Shown here: positions 50,160-59,526 of the stretch, one piece after another
Position numbering within the stretch: the stretch's first letter is position 1
Layout of the letters: each line of letters opens with the position of its first letter
Assembly: GCA_934474025.1 (NCBI GenBank)
Contig: CAKSMF010000001.1
Location: forward strand, 434,001 to 498,000
DNA length: 64,000 nucleotides
Reading direction: 5' to 3'
From: an uncultured Ruminococcus sp.
GTDB lineage: Bacteria; Bacillota; Clostridia; Oscillospirales; Ruminococcaceae
Translations under genes and position numbers: made by a program
The notes under the pieces: generated by a model
The model's database searches: none
The model's input: the letters and a program-made list of their open reading frames with translations, nothing else
What the model was told of the DNA's origin: nothing

Positions 50160-52502
50160 TCACTTAATTATCAGATTTCCGACAAGGTACACAACAGTTG
50201 AAACAAACCATGCAATTACGCATTGCCATACAACTACGATAACCGCCCATTTCGTACCGAGTTCACGCCTTATTGATGCTATTGCTGCAACACATGGAGT
50301 ATACAATAATGAGAATACAAGCAAAGAAATTGCTGTTACTGAATTAAGAGCTGTTTTAATACCTCCGGAAAACAGTATTTCAAGAGTTGAAACAACGCTT
50401 TCCTTAGCCATGAATCCACTTATTAAAGCCGTTGTTATTCTCCAGTCATCAAGACCGGCGGTTTTTAATACTGGTGAAATTATTCCTGCAACAACCGCAA
50501 GTATGCTGTTTTCAGACTCTGAAACCCTATTAAAATGTGTATCAAAGCTTTGCAGAAACCATATTATAACAGTTGCAATAAGTATTACTGAAAATGCCCT
50601 TTGCAAAAAATCCTTTGCTTTTTCCCACAGGAGTTGACAGACATTTTTAGGAGCAGGGATTCTGTAATTAGGCAATTCCATAACAAATGGTACAGCTTCA
50701 CCTTTGAACATGGTTTCTTTATAAAGAAATGCAATAAGTATACCCATGATTATTCCAAATATGTACAGTGAAACCATTATTAAACCGCCATGTTTTTGGA
50801 AAAAAGCATTGACAAAAAACGCATATATAGGAAGTTTTGCAGTACAACTCATAAATGGAGTCAAAAGAATAGTCATTTTTCTGTCACGTTCACTGGGCAT
50901 AGTTCTGGTAGCCATTACAGCTGGAACAGTACAGCCGAATCCTATAAGCAATGGTACAATGCTTCTTCCGGAAAGTCCTATTTTACGTAATAGTTTGTCC
51001 ATAAAAAAAGCTACTCGTGCAATATATCCGCTGTCTTCAAGTAGTGAGAGAAAAAAGAATAATGTTACAATTATAGGCAAAAAACTTAAAACACTGCCTA
51101 CTCCAGCGAATATTCCGTCAATTATAAGGCTGTGCAGTGTTGAATTAACGTTTGCGGAAGTCAGAACATTATCAACAAGACCTGTTAAAGCATCAACGCC
51201 TATTTCGAGAATACTTTGTAACCATGCTCCTATAACGTTGAATGTAAGCCAGAAAACCAATGCCATTATTATTATGAATGATGGTATAGCAGTATATTTT
51301 CCGGTTAATATTTTGTCGATTTTCTGACTGCGGATATGTTCTTTGCTTTCACGTGGTTTATGTACTGAAGTGCGACAGACTTTTTGTATATAAGAAAAAC
51401 GCATATCTGCAATTGAAGCACTTCTGTCAAGACCTCTTTCTTTTTCCATTTGTGAAACTATATGTTCAACCATTTCAAGTTCGTTTTGGTCAAGATTAAG
51501 CTGTGATATTATGAGTTCATCACTTTCTGTCACTTTAGCAGATGCAAAACGTACCGGCAAACCAGCAATTTTAGCATGGTCTTCAATTAAATGGCTTATT
51601 CCGTGCAGACATCTGTGAACTGCTCCGCCGTTGTCGTTTTCACTGCAAAAATCCTGACGCTGAGGTTTTTCCTGATAGTGTGCCACGTGTAAAGCGTGTT
51701 CAACAAGTTCTTCTACACCCTCATTTTTAGATGCTGAAATAGGAACAACAGGTACACCAAGGAGAGACTCCATTTCATTAACGTCTATACTTCCGCCATT
51801 TGAAGTCACTTCGTCCATCATATTCAGTGCGACAACCATAGGGATATCCATTTCAAGCAATTGCATTGTAAGATACAGATTTCTTTCAATGTTTGTAGCA
51901 TCTACGATATTTATAATGGCATGAGGTTTGTTTTCAAGGACAAAATTTCTTGAAACTATTTCTTCACGGCTGTACGGTGACATGGAATAAATTCCCGGAA
52001 GGTCAGTTATTTTTGTATGTTCATGACCTATTATAGCACCGTCTTTGCGGTCAACTGTAACCCCTGGGAAATTTCCAACGTGTTGATTTGAACCGGTAAG
52101 GCGATTGAAAAGAGTTGTTTTTCCGCAGTTTTGATTGCCTACAAGTGCAAAAGTAAGTTCTGTATCGTCGGGCAATGGTGAACCGCTACCTTTAGGGTGA
52201 AATTTTCCTCCCTCACCAAGTCCGGGGTGTTCAGAATTTTTTATTTTTAGCTGGTCTGGTTGGGAAATATTTTTTTCATTAATAGGAGTAATTTCAATTT
52301 GTTCAGCATCGGCAAGGCGGAGTGTGAGTTCATAGCCATGCAAACGCAATTCCATAGGGTCGCCCATTGGAGCATATTTTACAACAGTAACTTCTGTTCC
52401 GGGAATTACTCCCATATCAAGAAAGTGCTGTCTTAAAGCACCCTCACCGCCTACCGAAGTTATAATAGCGTATCCACCTATTTTTAAATCTTTTAGTGTC
52501 AA
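50160..52502 (-). CDS. feoB: Fused FeoA-FeoB ferrous iron transporter
   Basis: The protein of about 780 residues begins with a FeoA (SH3-like) domain (LTLKDLKIGGYAIITSVGGEG, then FLDMGVIPGTEV), then a FeoB G-protein with GNQNCGKTTLFN, DLPGIYS and NMMD. A helical linker leads to a C-terminal membrane part of eight or more helices, with LIGFGCTVPAVMATR and LTPFMSCTAKLPIYA. I start it at TTG 52502, because the promoter -10 overlaps the ATG at 52541. It brings in Fe(II), which this anaerobe needs for its FeS enzymes. No Fur box was identified. Confidence 0.93.
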   Translation of the reverse strand: MTLKDLKIGGYAIITSVGGEGALRQHFLDMGVIPGTEVTVVKYAPMGDPMELRLHGYELTLRLADAEQIEITPINEKNISQPDQLKIKNSEHPGLGEGGKFHPKGSGSPLPDDTELTFALVGNQNCGKTTLFNRLTGSNQHVGNFPGVTVDRKDGAIIGHEHTKITDLPGIYSMSPYSREEIVSRNFVLENKPHAIINIVDATNIERNLYLTMQLLEMDIPMVVALNMMDEVTSNGGSIDVNEMESLLGVPVVPISASKNEGVEELVEHALHVAHYQEKPQRQDFCSENDNGGAVHRCLHGISHLIEDHAKIAGLPVRFASAKVTESDELIISQLNLDQNELEMVEHIVSQMEKERGLDRSASIADMRFSYIQKVCRTSVHKPRESKEHIRSQKIDKILTGKYTAIPSFIIIMALVFWLTFNVIGAWLQSILEIGVDALTGLVDNVLTSANVNSTLHSLIIDGIFAGVGSVLSFLPIIVTLFFFLSLLEDSGYIARVAFFMDKLLRKIGLSGRSIVPLLIGFGCTVPAVMATRTMPSERDRKMTILLTPFMSCTAKLPIYAFFVNAFFQKHGGLIMVSLYIFGIIMGILIAFLYKETMFKGEAVPFVMELPNYRIPAPKNVCQLLWEKAKDFLQRAFSVILIATVIIWFLQSFDTHFNRVSESENSILAVVAGIISPVLKTAGLDDWRITTALISGFMAKESVVSTLEILFSGGIKTALNSVTAISLLVFSLLYTPCVAAIASIRRELGTKWAVIVVVWQCVIAWFVSTVVYLVGNLIIK

Positions 52503-52539
52503 GTAAACATCACTCTTTCTGAAATTATTATATATTAAC

Positions 52540-52568
52540 ATATTATACTATTTTTACTTGACTGTCAA
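52540..52568 (-). promoter_or_regulatory. sigma-A promoter of feoAB
   Basis: On the minus strand, TTGACA (52568-52563), 17 bases, TAATAT (52545-52540); it overlaps the unused ATG at 52541. Confidence 0.7.
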
Positions 52569-52613
52569 TAGGAATGAAAAGTATTTTAACAAATTGGCAA
52601 AAAAAGTTCATAA

Positions 52614-52645
52614 ATTAAAAAAACCTGTGCTATCAAAACACAGGC
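52614..52645 (-). terminator. Terminator of pdxST
   Basis: CCTGTG (52624-52629) / CACAGG (52639-52644); on the minus strand TTTTTTTAATTT follows. Confidence 0.78.
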
Positions 52646-52652
52646 TTTTTAT

Positions 52653-53210
52653 TTATATTTTTTTCAGAAACATATTATAAACTGTTGTATCATCAGTCAA
52701 TTCTGGGTGAAAAGCTGTTGCAATCTGATTTCCCTGACGGACAGCAACTATTTTATCATCATGAACTGAAAGAATATCTACATTATTTCCGGTTTCAGTA
52801 ACATATGGTGCTCTTATGAAAGGCATTTCTATAGGAGTACCATTAAAATTATCAATACATCTGAAACTTCCTAATTGTCTGCCGTAAGCATTTCTTTTTA
52901 CAGTGATATTCATAGTTCCGAAACAGGTAGGTTCACCGCTGTCAATTTTTTCAGCAAGTAAAATCATTCCTGCACAGGTAGCAAGTACAGGCATACCATT
53001 TTGAATATTTTCTTTTAATGGTTCAAAGAGATTGAGTTCGTGCAAAAGCTTTTTCATAACAGTGCTTTCACCGCCACACAATACAAGACCATCAAAGCTA
53101 TCGGGAATATCTGCCCTTTGGCGAATTTCAAAGGATTCAATGCCTAATTTATTGAGTACGGCAATATGTTCAGCGAAAGCCCCTTGCACAGCAAGTACAC
53201 CTATACGCAT
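52653..53210 (-). CDS. pdxT: Pyridoxal 5'-phosphate synthase glutaminase subunit
   Basis: The 185-residue glutaminase frees ammonia for PdxS. The start VLAVQGAFAEH, GLVLCGGESTVMKKLL, the nucleophile Cys in LATCAGMILLA, and the His-Glu pair in AFHPELTDD are all present. It overlaps pdxS by one base (TAATG). Confidence 0.96.
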   Translation of the reverse strand: MRIGVLAVQGAFAEHIAVLNKLGIESFEIRQRADIPDSFDGLVLCGGESTVMKKLLHELNLFEPLKENIQNGMPVLATCAGMILLAEKIDSGEPTCFGTMNITVKRNAYGRQLGSFRCIDNFNGTPIEMPFIRAPYVTETGNNVDILSVHDDKIVAVRQGNQIATAFHPELTDDTTVYNMFLKKI

Positions 53211-54082
53211 TATTTGCCCCTTTCAGCCATGAGAATTGAAATTTCATTTTCATTTATTCCGACCATAGCTTCGCCTAAATCCTCAGAAAGTTCAGCAATC
53301 ATTTTTGCGTCATTGAAGTTTGTTACCGCCTTTACGATAGCAGAAGCTCTTTTTACAGGGTCACCGGATTTGAATATTCCTGAACCTACAAAAACGCCCT
53401 CTGCACCTAACTGCATCATAAGTGCCGCATCTGCCGGAGTCGCAACACCGCCTGCTGCGAAGTTTACAACAGGTAAACGTCCGGTGTCATGAACTTTCTT
53501 TACCAGTTCGTATGGAACTTGTAACTGTTTAGCTTCTTCATAGAGTTCATCTTCACAAAGTGAAACAACGTGTCTTATCTGTGAATTCATCATACGCATA
53601 TGACGTACAGCCTGAACGATATCACCTGTACCTGGTTCACCTTTTGTACGTATCATAGATGCACCTTCACTGATACGGCGGAGAGCTTCTCCTAAATCTC
53701 TTGCACCGCATACAAAAGGAACTTTGAATTTTGTCTTGTCAACATGATAAACATCATCGGCAGGGGAAAGTACTTCACTTTCATCTATGTAATCGATTTC
53801 AATAGCCTCTAAAATCTGTGCTTCAACGAAATGTCCTATACGGCACTTAGCCATTACCGGAATAGTTACGGCTTCCTGAATAGAACGTATCATTTTAGGG
53901 TCGCTCATTCTTGAAACGCCACCTGCTGCACGTATATCTGCCGGAATACGTTCAAGAGCCATAACGGCACAAGCACCTGCATTCTGAGCAATTTCAGCCT
54001 GCTCCGGAGTTGTAACGTCCATGATTACACCGCCCTTTAACATTTGGGCGAGTTCTTTATTTAATTGATATTGTGTATTCAA
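53210..54082 (-). CDS. pdxS: Pyridoxal 5'-phosphate synthase lyase subunit
   Basis: The 290-residue (beta-alpha)8 enzyme makes PLP from ribose 5-phosphate, glyceraldehyde 3-phosphate and ammonia. Typical segments are MLKGGVIMDVTTPEQA, ALERIPADIRAAGGVSRM, PVMAKCRIGHFVEAQ and GTGDIVQAVRHMR. The start is TTG, eight bases after AGAGG. PLP made here is used by DapL, encoded in the same window. An extended -10 (TGCTATAAT) lies upstream. Confidence 0.97.
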   Translation of the reverse strand: MNTQYQLNKELAQMLKGGVIMDVTTPEQAEIAQNAGACAVMALERIPADIRAAGGVSRMSDPKMIRSIQEAVTIPVMAKCRIGHFVEAQILEAIEIDYIDESEVLSPADDVYHVDKTKFKVPFVCGARDLGEALRRISEGASMIRTKGEPGTGDIVQAVRHMRMMNSQIRHVVSLCEDELYEEAKQLQVPYELVKKVHDTGRLPVVNFAAGGVATPADAALMMQLGAEGVFVGSGIFKSGDPVKRASAIVKAVTNFNDAKMIAELSEDLGEAMVGINENEISILMAERGK

Positions 54083-54193
54083 GTAAAAAACCTCTTTTCA
54101 GATAAATCTGTACCAGTACTATAATTATTATAGCATACTTCAAAAAAATTTCTATAACCAGATTAAATTTATTTTATAATACCAGTTATACTA

Positions 54194-54223
54194 TAAAAAA
54201 CCGTCAGAACAGTATTCTGACGG
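54194..54223 (-). terminator. Terminator of the amino-acid binding protein gene
   Basis: CCGTCAGAA (54201-54209) / TTCTGACGG (54215-54223); the minus strand then has six Ts. Confidence 0.88.
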
Positions 54224-54232
54224 CTGAATATT

Positions 54233-55015
54233 TTAATCTCTGACAATTATTACCTGACATGAAGTAGCATAACTTTGTGTGAAATCAACAATTTTTTCTC
54301 TGTCGGGTGTAACGGATATTCCGGCAAGCCCGATATCTGCCTCATCAAGTGTTATAGATGTTATTATAGAACTGAAATCCATGTTTTTTATTTTAAGTTC
54401 CATACCAATTTCATCACAAATAGCTCTTGCCATATCTACATCAAAACCGACTATTTCACCGTTGACAACTTCTTCATACGGCGGAAATTCAGCATTTGTT
54501 GCCATAACAAGAGTACCTGTTCTTGTAATATCCTTTGGTTCGTATGATTTGTGGTCAGGATTATTTCCTACCCAATGTTTTGAAATATTTGTAATAGTAC
54601 CATCACTTTGAAGTTTGTTTATAGCGTCATTAAGTTTCTGACCAAGTTCATCATTGCCTTTTTTGTAAGCTATGGCATATTCTTCTTCATTGAATGGATT
54701 GGTAAGTACTTTTAAATCCTTGTTATTGACAACAAGTTCATCAGCGGTAAGTTCATCAATAATTACAGCATCGACTTTTTTTTCTTTAAGAGCTTTTATA
54801 GCTTCAGAACCGTCTTTATATTTTTCCACCTTAGCATCTGAAATTTTATTAGCCAGCGAATAACCTGTAGTTCCGAGTTGAGTGCCGATTGTTTTTCCGG
54901 AAAGGTCTCTTGCACTGGATATAGTTTTAGAAGATTCTTCATTGTTTTTTCCGCAACCTGTAAAACAAGATGATATTAAGATTATTGCTGATAATATACT
55001 TAAAGTTTTTTTCAT
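54233..55015 (-). CDS. Amino acid ABC transporter substrate-binding lipoprotein
   Basis: The 260-residue family 3 solute-binding protein has a lipoprotein signal (lipobox FTGC, Cys near residue 21) anchoring it outside the membrane. Family segments are LSGKTIGTQLGTTGYSLA, LVMATNAEFPPYEEVVNGEIVGFDVD and GLAGISVTPDREKIVDFTQSY. It normally serves a polar amino acid importer, but no permease or ATPase gene is adjacent: pdxS lies downstream, and a MarR gene diverges upstream. Confidence 0.92.
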   Translation of the reverse strand: MKKTLSILSAIILISSCFTGCGKNNEESSKTISSARDLSGKTIGTQLGTTGYSLANKISDAKVEKYKDGSEAIKALKEKKVDAVIIDELTADELVVNNKDLKVLTNPFNEEEYAIAYKKGNDELGQKLNDAINKLQSDGTITNISKHWVGNNPDHKSYEPKDITRTGTLVMATNAEFPPYEEVVNGEIVGFDVDMARAICDEIGMELKIKNMDFSSIITSITLDEADIGLAGISVTPDREKIVDFTQSYATSCQVIIVRD

Positions 55016-55054
55016 AAAAAAGTCCTCCTAAAAGTCTATTTGTTTATATGTACT

Positions 55055-55083
55055 ATTTTAACATATTATTTCTTAAAAGTCAA
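55055..55083 (-). promoter_or_regulatory. sigma-A promoter of the binding-protein gene
   Basis: On the minus strand, TTGACT (55083-55078), 17 bases, TAAAAT (55060-55055). Confidence 0.75.
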
Positions 55084-55266
55084 GCGTTTATAAACAGAAT
55101 TTACAATTTATAACATTGATAATTTATGAACGAACATTCACACAAGAATTATATTTACTTTTTGTATAAATAAGAACGCTTATAAACTATTATAATTCAG
55201 ACAACAATATTTCAGATTAATTATTAAATATTGACAAAAAATATAACTGTTATTTTTTTCACATAT

Positions 55267-55296
55267 TTGTCATACTATTAACGTATGATTTACACT
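55267..55296 (+). promoter_or_regulatory. Promoter and probable MarR operator of the exporter operon
   Basis: TTGTCA (55267-55272) and TACACT (55291-55296) enclose the inverted repeat TCATAC-N7-GTATGA (55270-55288), well placed for self-repression by the MarR protein. Confidence 0.5.
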
Positions 55297-55348
55297 AAAT
55301 CATATTAATATTTGTTTAACCCCGTTAGATAAAGGAGTGATATTTTTT

Positions 55349-55792
55349 ATGGCTACCCGTGAGGAAGCTAAAAGTGTTATTGAAAGGCTTTATGGTAAAC
55401 CATCAGATGAGACTTTCAAGAAGTTCAATAATGACAATGCCGGCATATACTGTATGTTAAAGTATCTTGCCAACATTGACAGACCTGTTTCAGCTGGAGA
55501 AATAAGCGGATTTATGAAAGTGAGTACAGCAAGGGTTTCTGTACTATTGAAAAAAATGAATGAAAAGGGTTTTATAATCCGTGAAAAAAGTTCAGAAGAT
55601 GCAAGAAAACTTATGATTTCACTGTCTGAAAAGGGCAGGGAGGAGGATAAAAAACACGTTAATGAAATGATTGAAACTTTCAGAAAAATCATTGACCAAG
55701 TGGGCAGTGACCGCATGGAAGAATTTATTGCAGTTTCACAGCAGATACGCTCTATTATGCATGATGAAATAAAGGATTTTGATGCGGATTGA
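55349..55792 (+). CDS. MarR family transcriptional regulator
   Basis: The 147-residue winged-helix protein starts at ATG 55349; a GTG at 55337 lies in the ribosome site. The DNA-binding part is PVSAGEISGFMKVSTARVSVLLKKM, seen in pieces, with the wing GFIIREKSSEDARKLMISLSEKG. It precedes two ABC exporter genes by 29 bases and probably represses them until a toxic compound binds. Confidence 0.93.
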   Translation: MATREEAKSVIERLYGKPSDETFKKFNNDNAGIYCMLKYLANIDRPVSAGEISGFMKVSTARVSVLLKKMNEKGFIIREKSSEDARKLMISLSEKGREEDKKHVNEMIETFRKIIDQVGSDRMEEFIAVSQQIRSIMHDEIKDFDAD

Positions 55793-55821
55793 AATTTTTT
55801 TAAAGAAAGGACACTATTTTT

Positions 55822-57588
55822 ATGTTTAAAGTTTTTAAAAACTTAAAGTCACGTGATATATTATTTATATTTATATGTGTCGCACTTGTTGTTTTGCAGG
55901 TATGGCTTGACCTTACTATGCCTGATTATACTCAAAAACTTACTCAGTCTGTTTCGGCAGGTTCAATCAGTATGAGTAAAGTTTTTAAAAACGGAGGATT
56001 AATGCTGTTATGTGCTGTCGGAAGCATGGTTTCAGCAATGTTTTGTGGATTCTTCGCTGCTCAGGTTGCCGGAAACTTTTCAAAAACGCTTCGTGAAAAA
56101 CTTTTCGGACATATTCTCAGATTTTCAAATTCCGATATAAATAAATTTTCCACACCAAGTCTTATCACCCGTACTACAAATGACGTTGTACAGCTTCAGA
56201 TGTTTATAGCTATGGGTTTGCAGATGATGATAAAAGCTCCTATAACAGCAATATGGGCTATCGCAAAAATTTCGACTTCAAGTGTTGAATGGACAACAGC
56301 TATATTTGTATGTGTAATGGTTATGGTAATTACAATATCAATTCTTGTTCTTGTTGCTTATCCCAAATTTAAAGCAATTCAGAAACTCACTGATAATCTT
56401 AATGATGTTACCCGTGAAAACATAAGCGGTGTTCGAGTAGTACGTGCATTTAATGCTGAAAAATATCAGGAAAAGAAGTTTGATAAGGTAAACGATACTA
56501 TTACTAAAAACCACCTTTTCACCAGTCGTATAATGGGTGTTATGATGCCGGTTATGCTTATGATTATGAATGGAATGACACTTGCTATATACTGGATTGG
56601 AGCATATTTGATAAATGACGCTGAAATTCCAGAACGTGCCGAAGTTATCGGTAACATGACAGCATTTACACAGTATGCAATGCAGGTTGTAGGAGCATTT
56701 ATGATGCTTGTAGTAATATTCATAATTATGCCGAGAACTCTTGTTTCAGCAAAACGTATAAATGAAGTTCTTGAAACAGAGCCCACAGTTTCTTATAAAT
56801 CTGAAGATGTCAAAACTTCTGAACGTGGCAGAATTGAATTTAAAAATGTGTCTTTTGCGTATTCCGATTCTGCAAATCCGTGCCTTAAAAATTTAAGCTT
56901 TGAAATAAAACCCGGTGAAACGTTTGCCATTATAGGTGCAACCGGTACAGGTAAATCAACTCTTGTAAATTTAATTCCAAGATATTACGATGTTACAGAG
57001 GGTGAAGTTCTTATTGACGGAAAAAATATAAAGGATTATCCGGAAGAACAATTAGAAAAAATAGTTTCATTAGCTCCGCAGAAAGCAACATTATTTTCCG
57101 GTGATATAAAGTCAAACATAACTTACGGTTGCAAAGAAGAAGTTTCAGACAGTGACCCAAGAATAAAACGTTCTCTTGAAATATCAAAATCAGACTTTGT
57201 TGAAAATCTTTCGGACGGTATTCATTCAAAAGTCGCACAGGGAGGTACTAACTATTCCGGCGGTCAAAAACAGCGACTTTCAATTGCCCGTGCAGTGTTT
57301 AAAAACGCCGAAATCATGATTTTTGATGATACATTCTCAGCACTTGACTATAAAACAGATATGCTTGTAAGAAAATCTATTCGTGAGGAACTCTCCGATA
57401 CAACTGTTATAATCGTTGCCCAGAGAATAGGAACTATCAGAAACGCTGATAAAATACTTGTTCTTCATGACGGAAAGATTGCAGGTATCGGAAAGCATGA
57501 CGAATTAATGAAAAATTGTGATATATACAAGGAAATAGCTTTATCACAGTTATCAGAAGAAGAATTATCAGGAAAGGAGAGTGCTTGA
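55822..57588 (+). CDS. ABC exporter half-transporter A (degenerate ATP site)
   Basis: The 588-residue protein has six membrane helices and an ATPase domain: Walker A GATGTGKST, signature YSGGQKQR, Walker B IMIFDDTFSALD. The catalytic Glu is Asp, as in the first subunit of heterodimeric exporters (BmrC, TM287), so its own site should be weak. It pairs with the next gene, which begins at its stop codon. The family exports drugs, peptides or lipids. Confidence 0.93.
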   Translation: MFKVFKNLKSRDILFIFICVALVVLQVWLDLTMPDYTQKLTQSVSAGSISMSKVFKNGGLMLLCAVGSMVSAMFCGFFAAQVAGNFSKTLREKLFGHILRFSNSDINKFSTPSLITRTTNDVVQLQMFIAMGLQMMIKAPITAIWAIAKISTSSVEWTTAIFVCVMVMVITISILVLVAYPKFKAIQKLTDNLNDVTRENISGVRVVRAFNAEKYQEKKFDKVNDTITKNHLFTSRIMGVMMPVMLMIMNGMTLAIYWIGAYLINDAEIPERAEVIGNMTAFTQYAMQVVGAFMMLVVIFIIMPRTLVSAKRINEVLETEPTVSYKSEDVKTSERGRIEFKNVSFAYSDSANPCLKNLSFEIKPGETFAIIGATGTGKSTLVNLIPRYYDVTEGEVLIDGKNIKDYPEEQLEKIVSLAPQKATLFSGDIKSNITYGCKEEVSDSDPRIKRSLEISKSDFVENLSDGIHSKVAQGGTNYSGGQKQRLSIARAVFKNAEIMIFDDTFSALDYKTDMLVRKSIREELSDTTVIIVAQRIGTIRNADKILVLHDGKIAGIGKHDELMKNCDIYKEIALSQLSEEELSGKESA

Positions 57589-57590
57589 AT

Positions 57591-59381
57591 ATGCCTCCTA
57601 TGAGACCTATGCAACAGATGAATCCAAATGAAAAGGCGGATTTAGGTGCTATAAAAAAGATACTTGTATATTGTAAAAGATATCTTCCGGCAGTAATAGT
57701 AGCTTTAATATTTGCTGTCGGCGGTTCAATAACAACTATTATAGGCCCTGAAAAAATCAGTGACCTTATGAATGAAATAACTTCCGGTATTATGACGGGA
57801 ATAGATATAGATGCTATCAAAAAAATCTGTTATACACTTATAATAATATATGCCGGAGGAGCTATTCTCAATTACAGTCAGCAGTTTATAACAGCAACAA
57901 TTACGCAGAAAACTTCAAAACGCCTTCGTACAGACATTGATGAAAAAATAAACCGTTTGCCATTAAGTTACTTTGATACAACGACAAAGGGTGATATACT
58001 TTCACGAGTTACAAACGATGTTGATACCATAAGTCAGACACTCTCAACAAGTTCTGCAAATCTTATAAGTTCGCTTGCACTTTTTATAGGTGTAATATAT
58101 AAGATGTTTGAAACAAACTGGATACTTGCACTTGTAACTATTGGTTCGTCTTTGCTGGGATTTGCATTTATGTCAATTATATTAAAAAAATCACAGAGAT
58201 ATTTCAATCGTAAGCAGTCAGACCTTGGCGTAATGAATGGTCAGATTGAAGAAGTTTATACAAATCACAATATAGTACACGCATTTGGAGCAAAAAAAGA
58301 AGAAAAATCAAAGTTTGACAAAGTAAATGAACGCCTTTATGATGCTGACTGGAAATCACAATGGCTTTCTGGAATGATGTATCCTATAATGCAGTTTGTC
58401 GGAAACCTTGCTTATGCAATGATATTCATAGTAGGTGTGGCGTTTATAGTTAATGATAATTCTGCTGTAACTCTTGGTACTATTATGGCATTTGTAATAT
58501 ATGCCCGTTTGTTCTCGCAACCGTTATCAACATTTGCACAGTCATTGACATCTATTCAACAGGCATCTGCTGCATCAAAGAGAGTATTTGAAATGCTTGA
58601 AACTGAAGAGCAGTCCGATGAATCCTCAAAGAATGTCGTTGTACCAGAAATTAAAGGAAATGTAGAATTTAAAAATGTTAAATTCGGATATTCTCCGGAA
58701 AAAATTATTATTCATGATTTTTCTGCAAAGCTTTCGGCTGGTCAGAAAGTAGCTATTGTAGGACCTACCGGAGCAGGTAAAACCACTATGATTAATCTGC
58801 TTATGCGTTTCTATGAGATAGATGGAGGAGACATTCTTATTGACGGAATTTCTACAAAAACTCTTAAACGTGAACAGGTTCATGATATGTTTGATATGAT
58901 ACTTCAGGAAACATGGCTTTTTGACGGAACAATACGTGAAAATCTGATTTACAATAAAGAGGGTGTTTCAGATAAGGAACTTGATATAGCTTGTGAGGCT
59001 GTAGGACTGAAACATTTTATTTCAACACTTCCGCAGGGATATGATACACAGATTAATGAAGCTTTGAATCTTTCAGACGGTCAGAAACAGCAACTTACAA
59101 TTGCAAGAGCTATGATTAAAGATGCTCCTATGCTTATACTTGATGAAGCTACTTCTTCTATTGATACGAGAACAGAACTCGTTATACAGCGTGCTATGGA
59201 TAAACTTACAGTTGGCAGAACGTCTTTTGTTATAGCACACAGATTATCAACTATAAAGAATGCCGATATTATTCTTGTTATGAAAGACGGTGATATCATT
59301 GAACAGGGAAATCACGAAAAGCTTATGGCAGATGGTGGTTTCTATGCAGAATTATACAACTCACAGTTTGTGACAGCATAA
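57591..59381 (+). CDS. ABC exporter half-transporter B (catalytic ATP site)
   Basis: The protein of about 596 residues has a Met/Pro-rich start (PPMRPMQQMNP), six helices and an ATPase domain: Walker A GPTGAGKTT, Walker B LILDEATSSID with the catalytic Glu kept, but signature LSDGQ instead of LSGGQ. It therefore supplies the working Walker motifs while partner A supplies the good signature, as in heterodimeric exporters. The start is either ATG 57591 or TTG 57585, which overlaps the upstream stop; spacing to GGAG favours neither. Confidence 0.93.
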   Translation: MPPMRPMQQMNPNEKADLGAIKKILVYCKRYLPAVIVALIFAVGGSITTIIGPEKISDLMNEITSGIMTGIDIDAIKKICYTLIIIYAGGAILNYSQQFITATITQKTSKRLRTDIDEKINRLPLSYFDTTTKGDILSRVTNDVDTISQTLSTSSANLISSLALFIGVIYKMFETNWILALVTIGSSLLGFAFMSIILKKSQRYFNRKQSDLGVMNGQIEEVYTNHNIVHAFGAKKEEKSKFDKVNERLYDADWKSQWLSGMMYPIMQFVGNLAYAMIFIVGVAFIVNDNSAVTLGTIMAFVIYARLFSQPLSTFAQSLTSIQQASAASKRVFEMLETEEQSDESSKNVVVPEIKGNVEFKNVKFGYSPEKIIIHDFSAKLSAGQKVAIVGPTGAGKTTMINLLMRFYEIDGGDILIDGISTKTLKREQVHDMFDMILQETWLFDGTIRENLIYNKEGVSDKELDIACEAVGLKHFISTLPQGYDTQINEALNLSDGQKQQLTIARAMIKDAPMLILDEATSSIDTRTELVIQRAMDKLTVGRTSFVIAHRLSTIKNADIILVMKDGDIIEQGNHEKLMADGGFYAELYNSQFVTA

Positions 59382-59384
59382 TAA

Positions 59385-59421
59385 AAAAAGTCGCTCCCCT
59401 AATGATGAGGAGCGATTTTTA
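59385..59421. terminator. Terminator between the exporter and proline-rich protein genes
   Basis: TCGCTCC (59391-59397) / GGAGCGA (59409-59415), with T-runs on both strands. Confidence 0.82.
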
Positions 59422-59526
59422 TGTGTGTAGGAAATTATGAATATCTGGTTTTCTTCCAGTGAATTAATTATATCATATGACAGTTATAAATTCAATATTG
59501 TATTTTGGTAGAAAATGCAGAATTAT

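Larger units (their letters stand above)
55016..55348 (+). other. Divergent intergenic region between the binding-protein and MarR genes
   Basis: The 333 bases contain one promoter for each side and no ORF with a ribosome site. A partly repeated motif, GCGTTTATAAAC (about 55084) and CGCTTATAAAC (about 55178), may be regulatory; otherwise I see nothing. Confidence 0.5.

Noticed and set aside
52503..52541. ATG at 52541 as start of feoAB
   Set aside because: It overlaps the -10 of a good promoter and has no ribosome site; TTG 52502 fits better.
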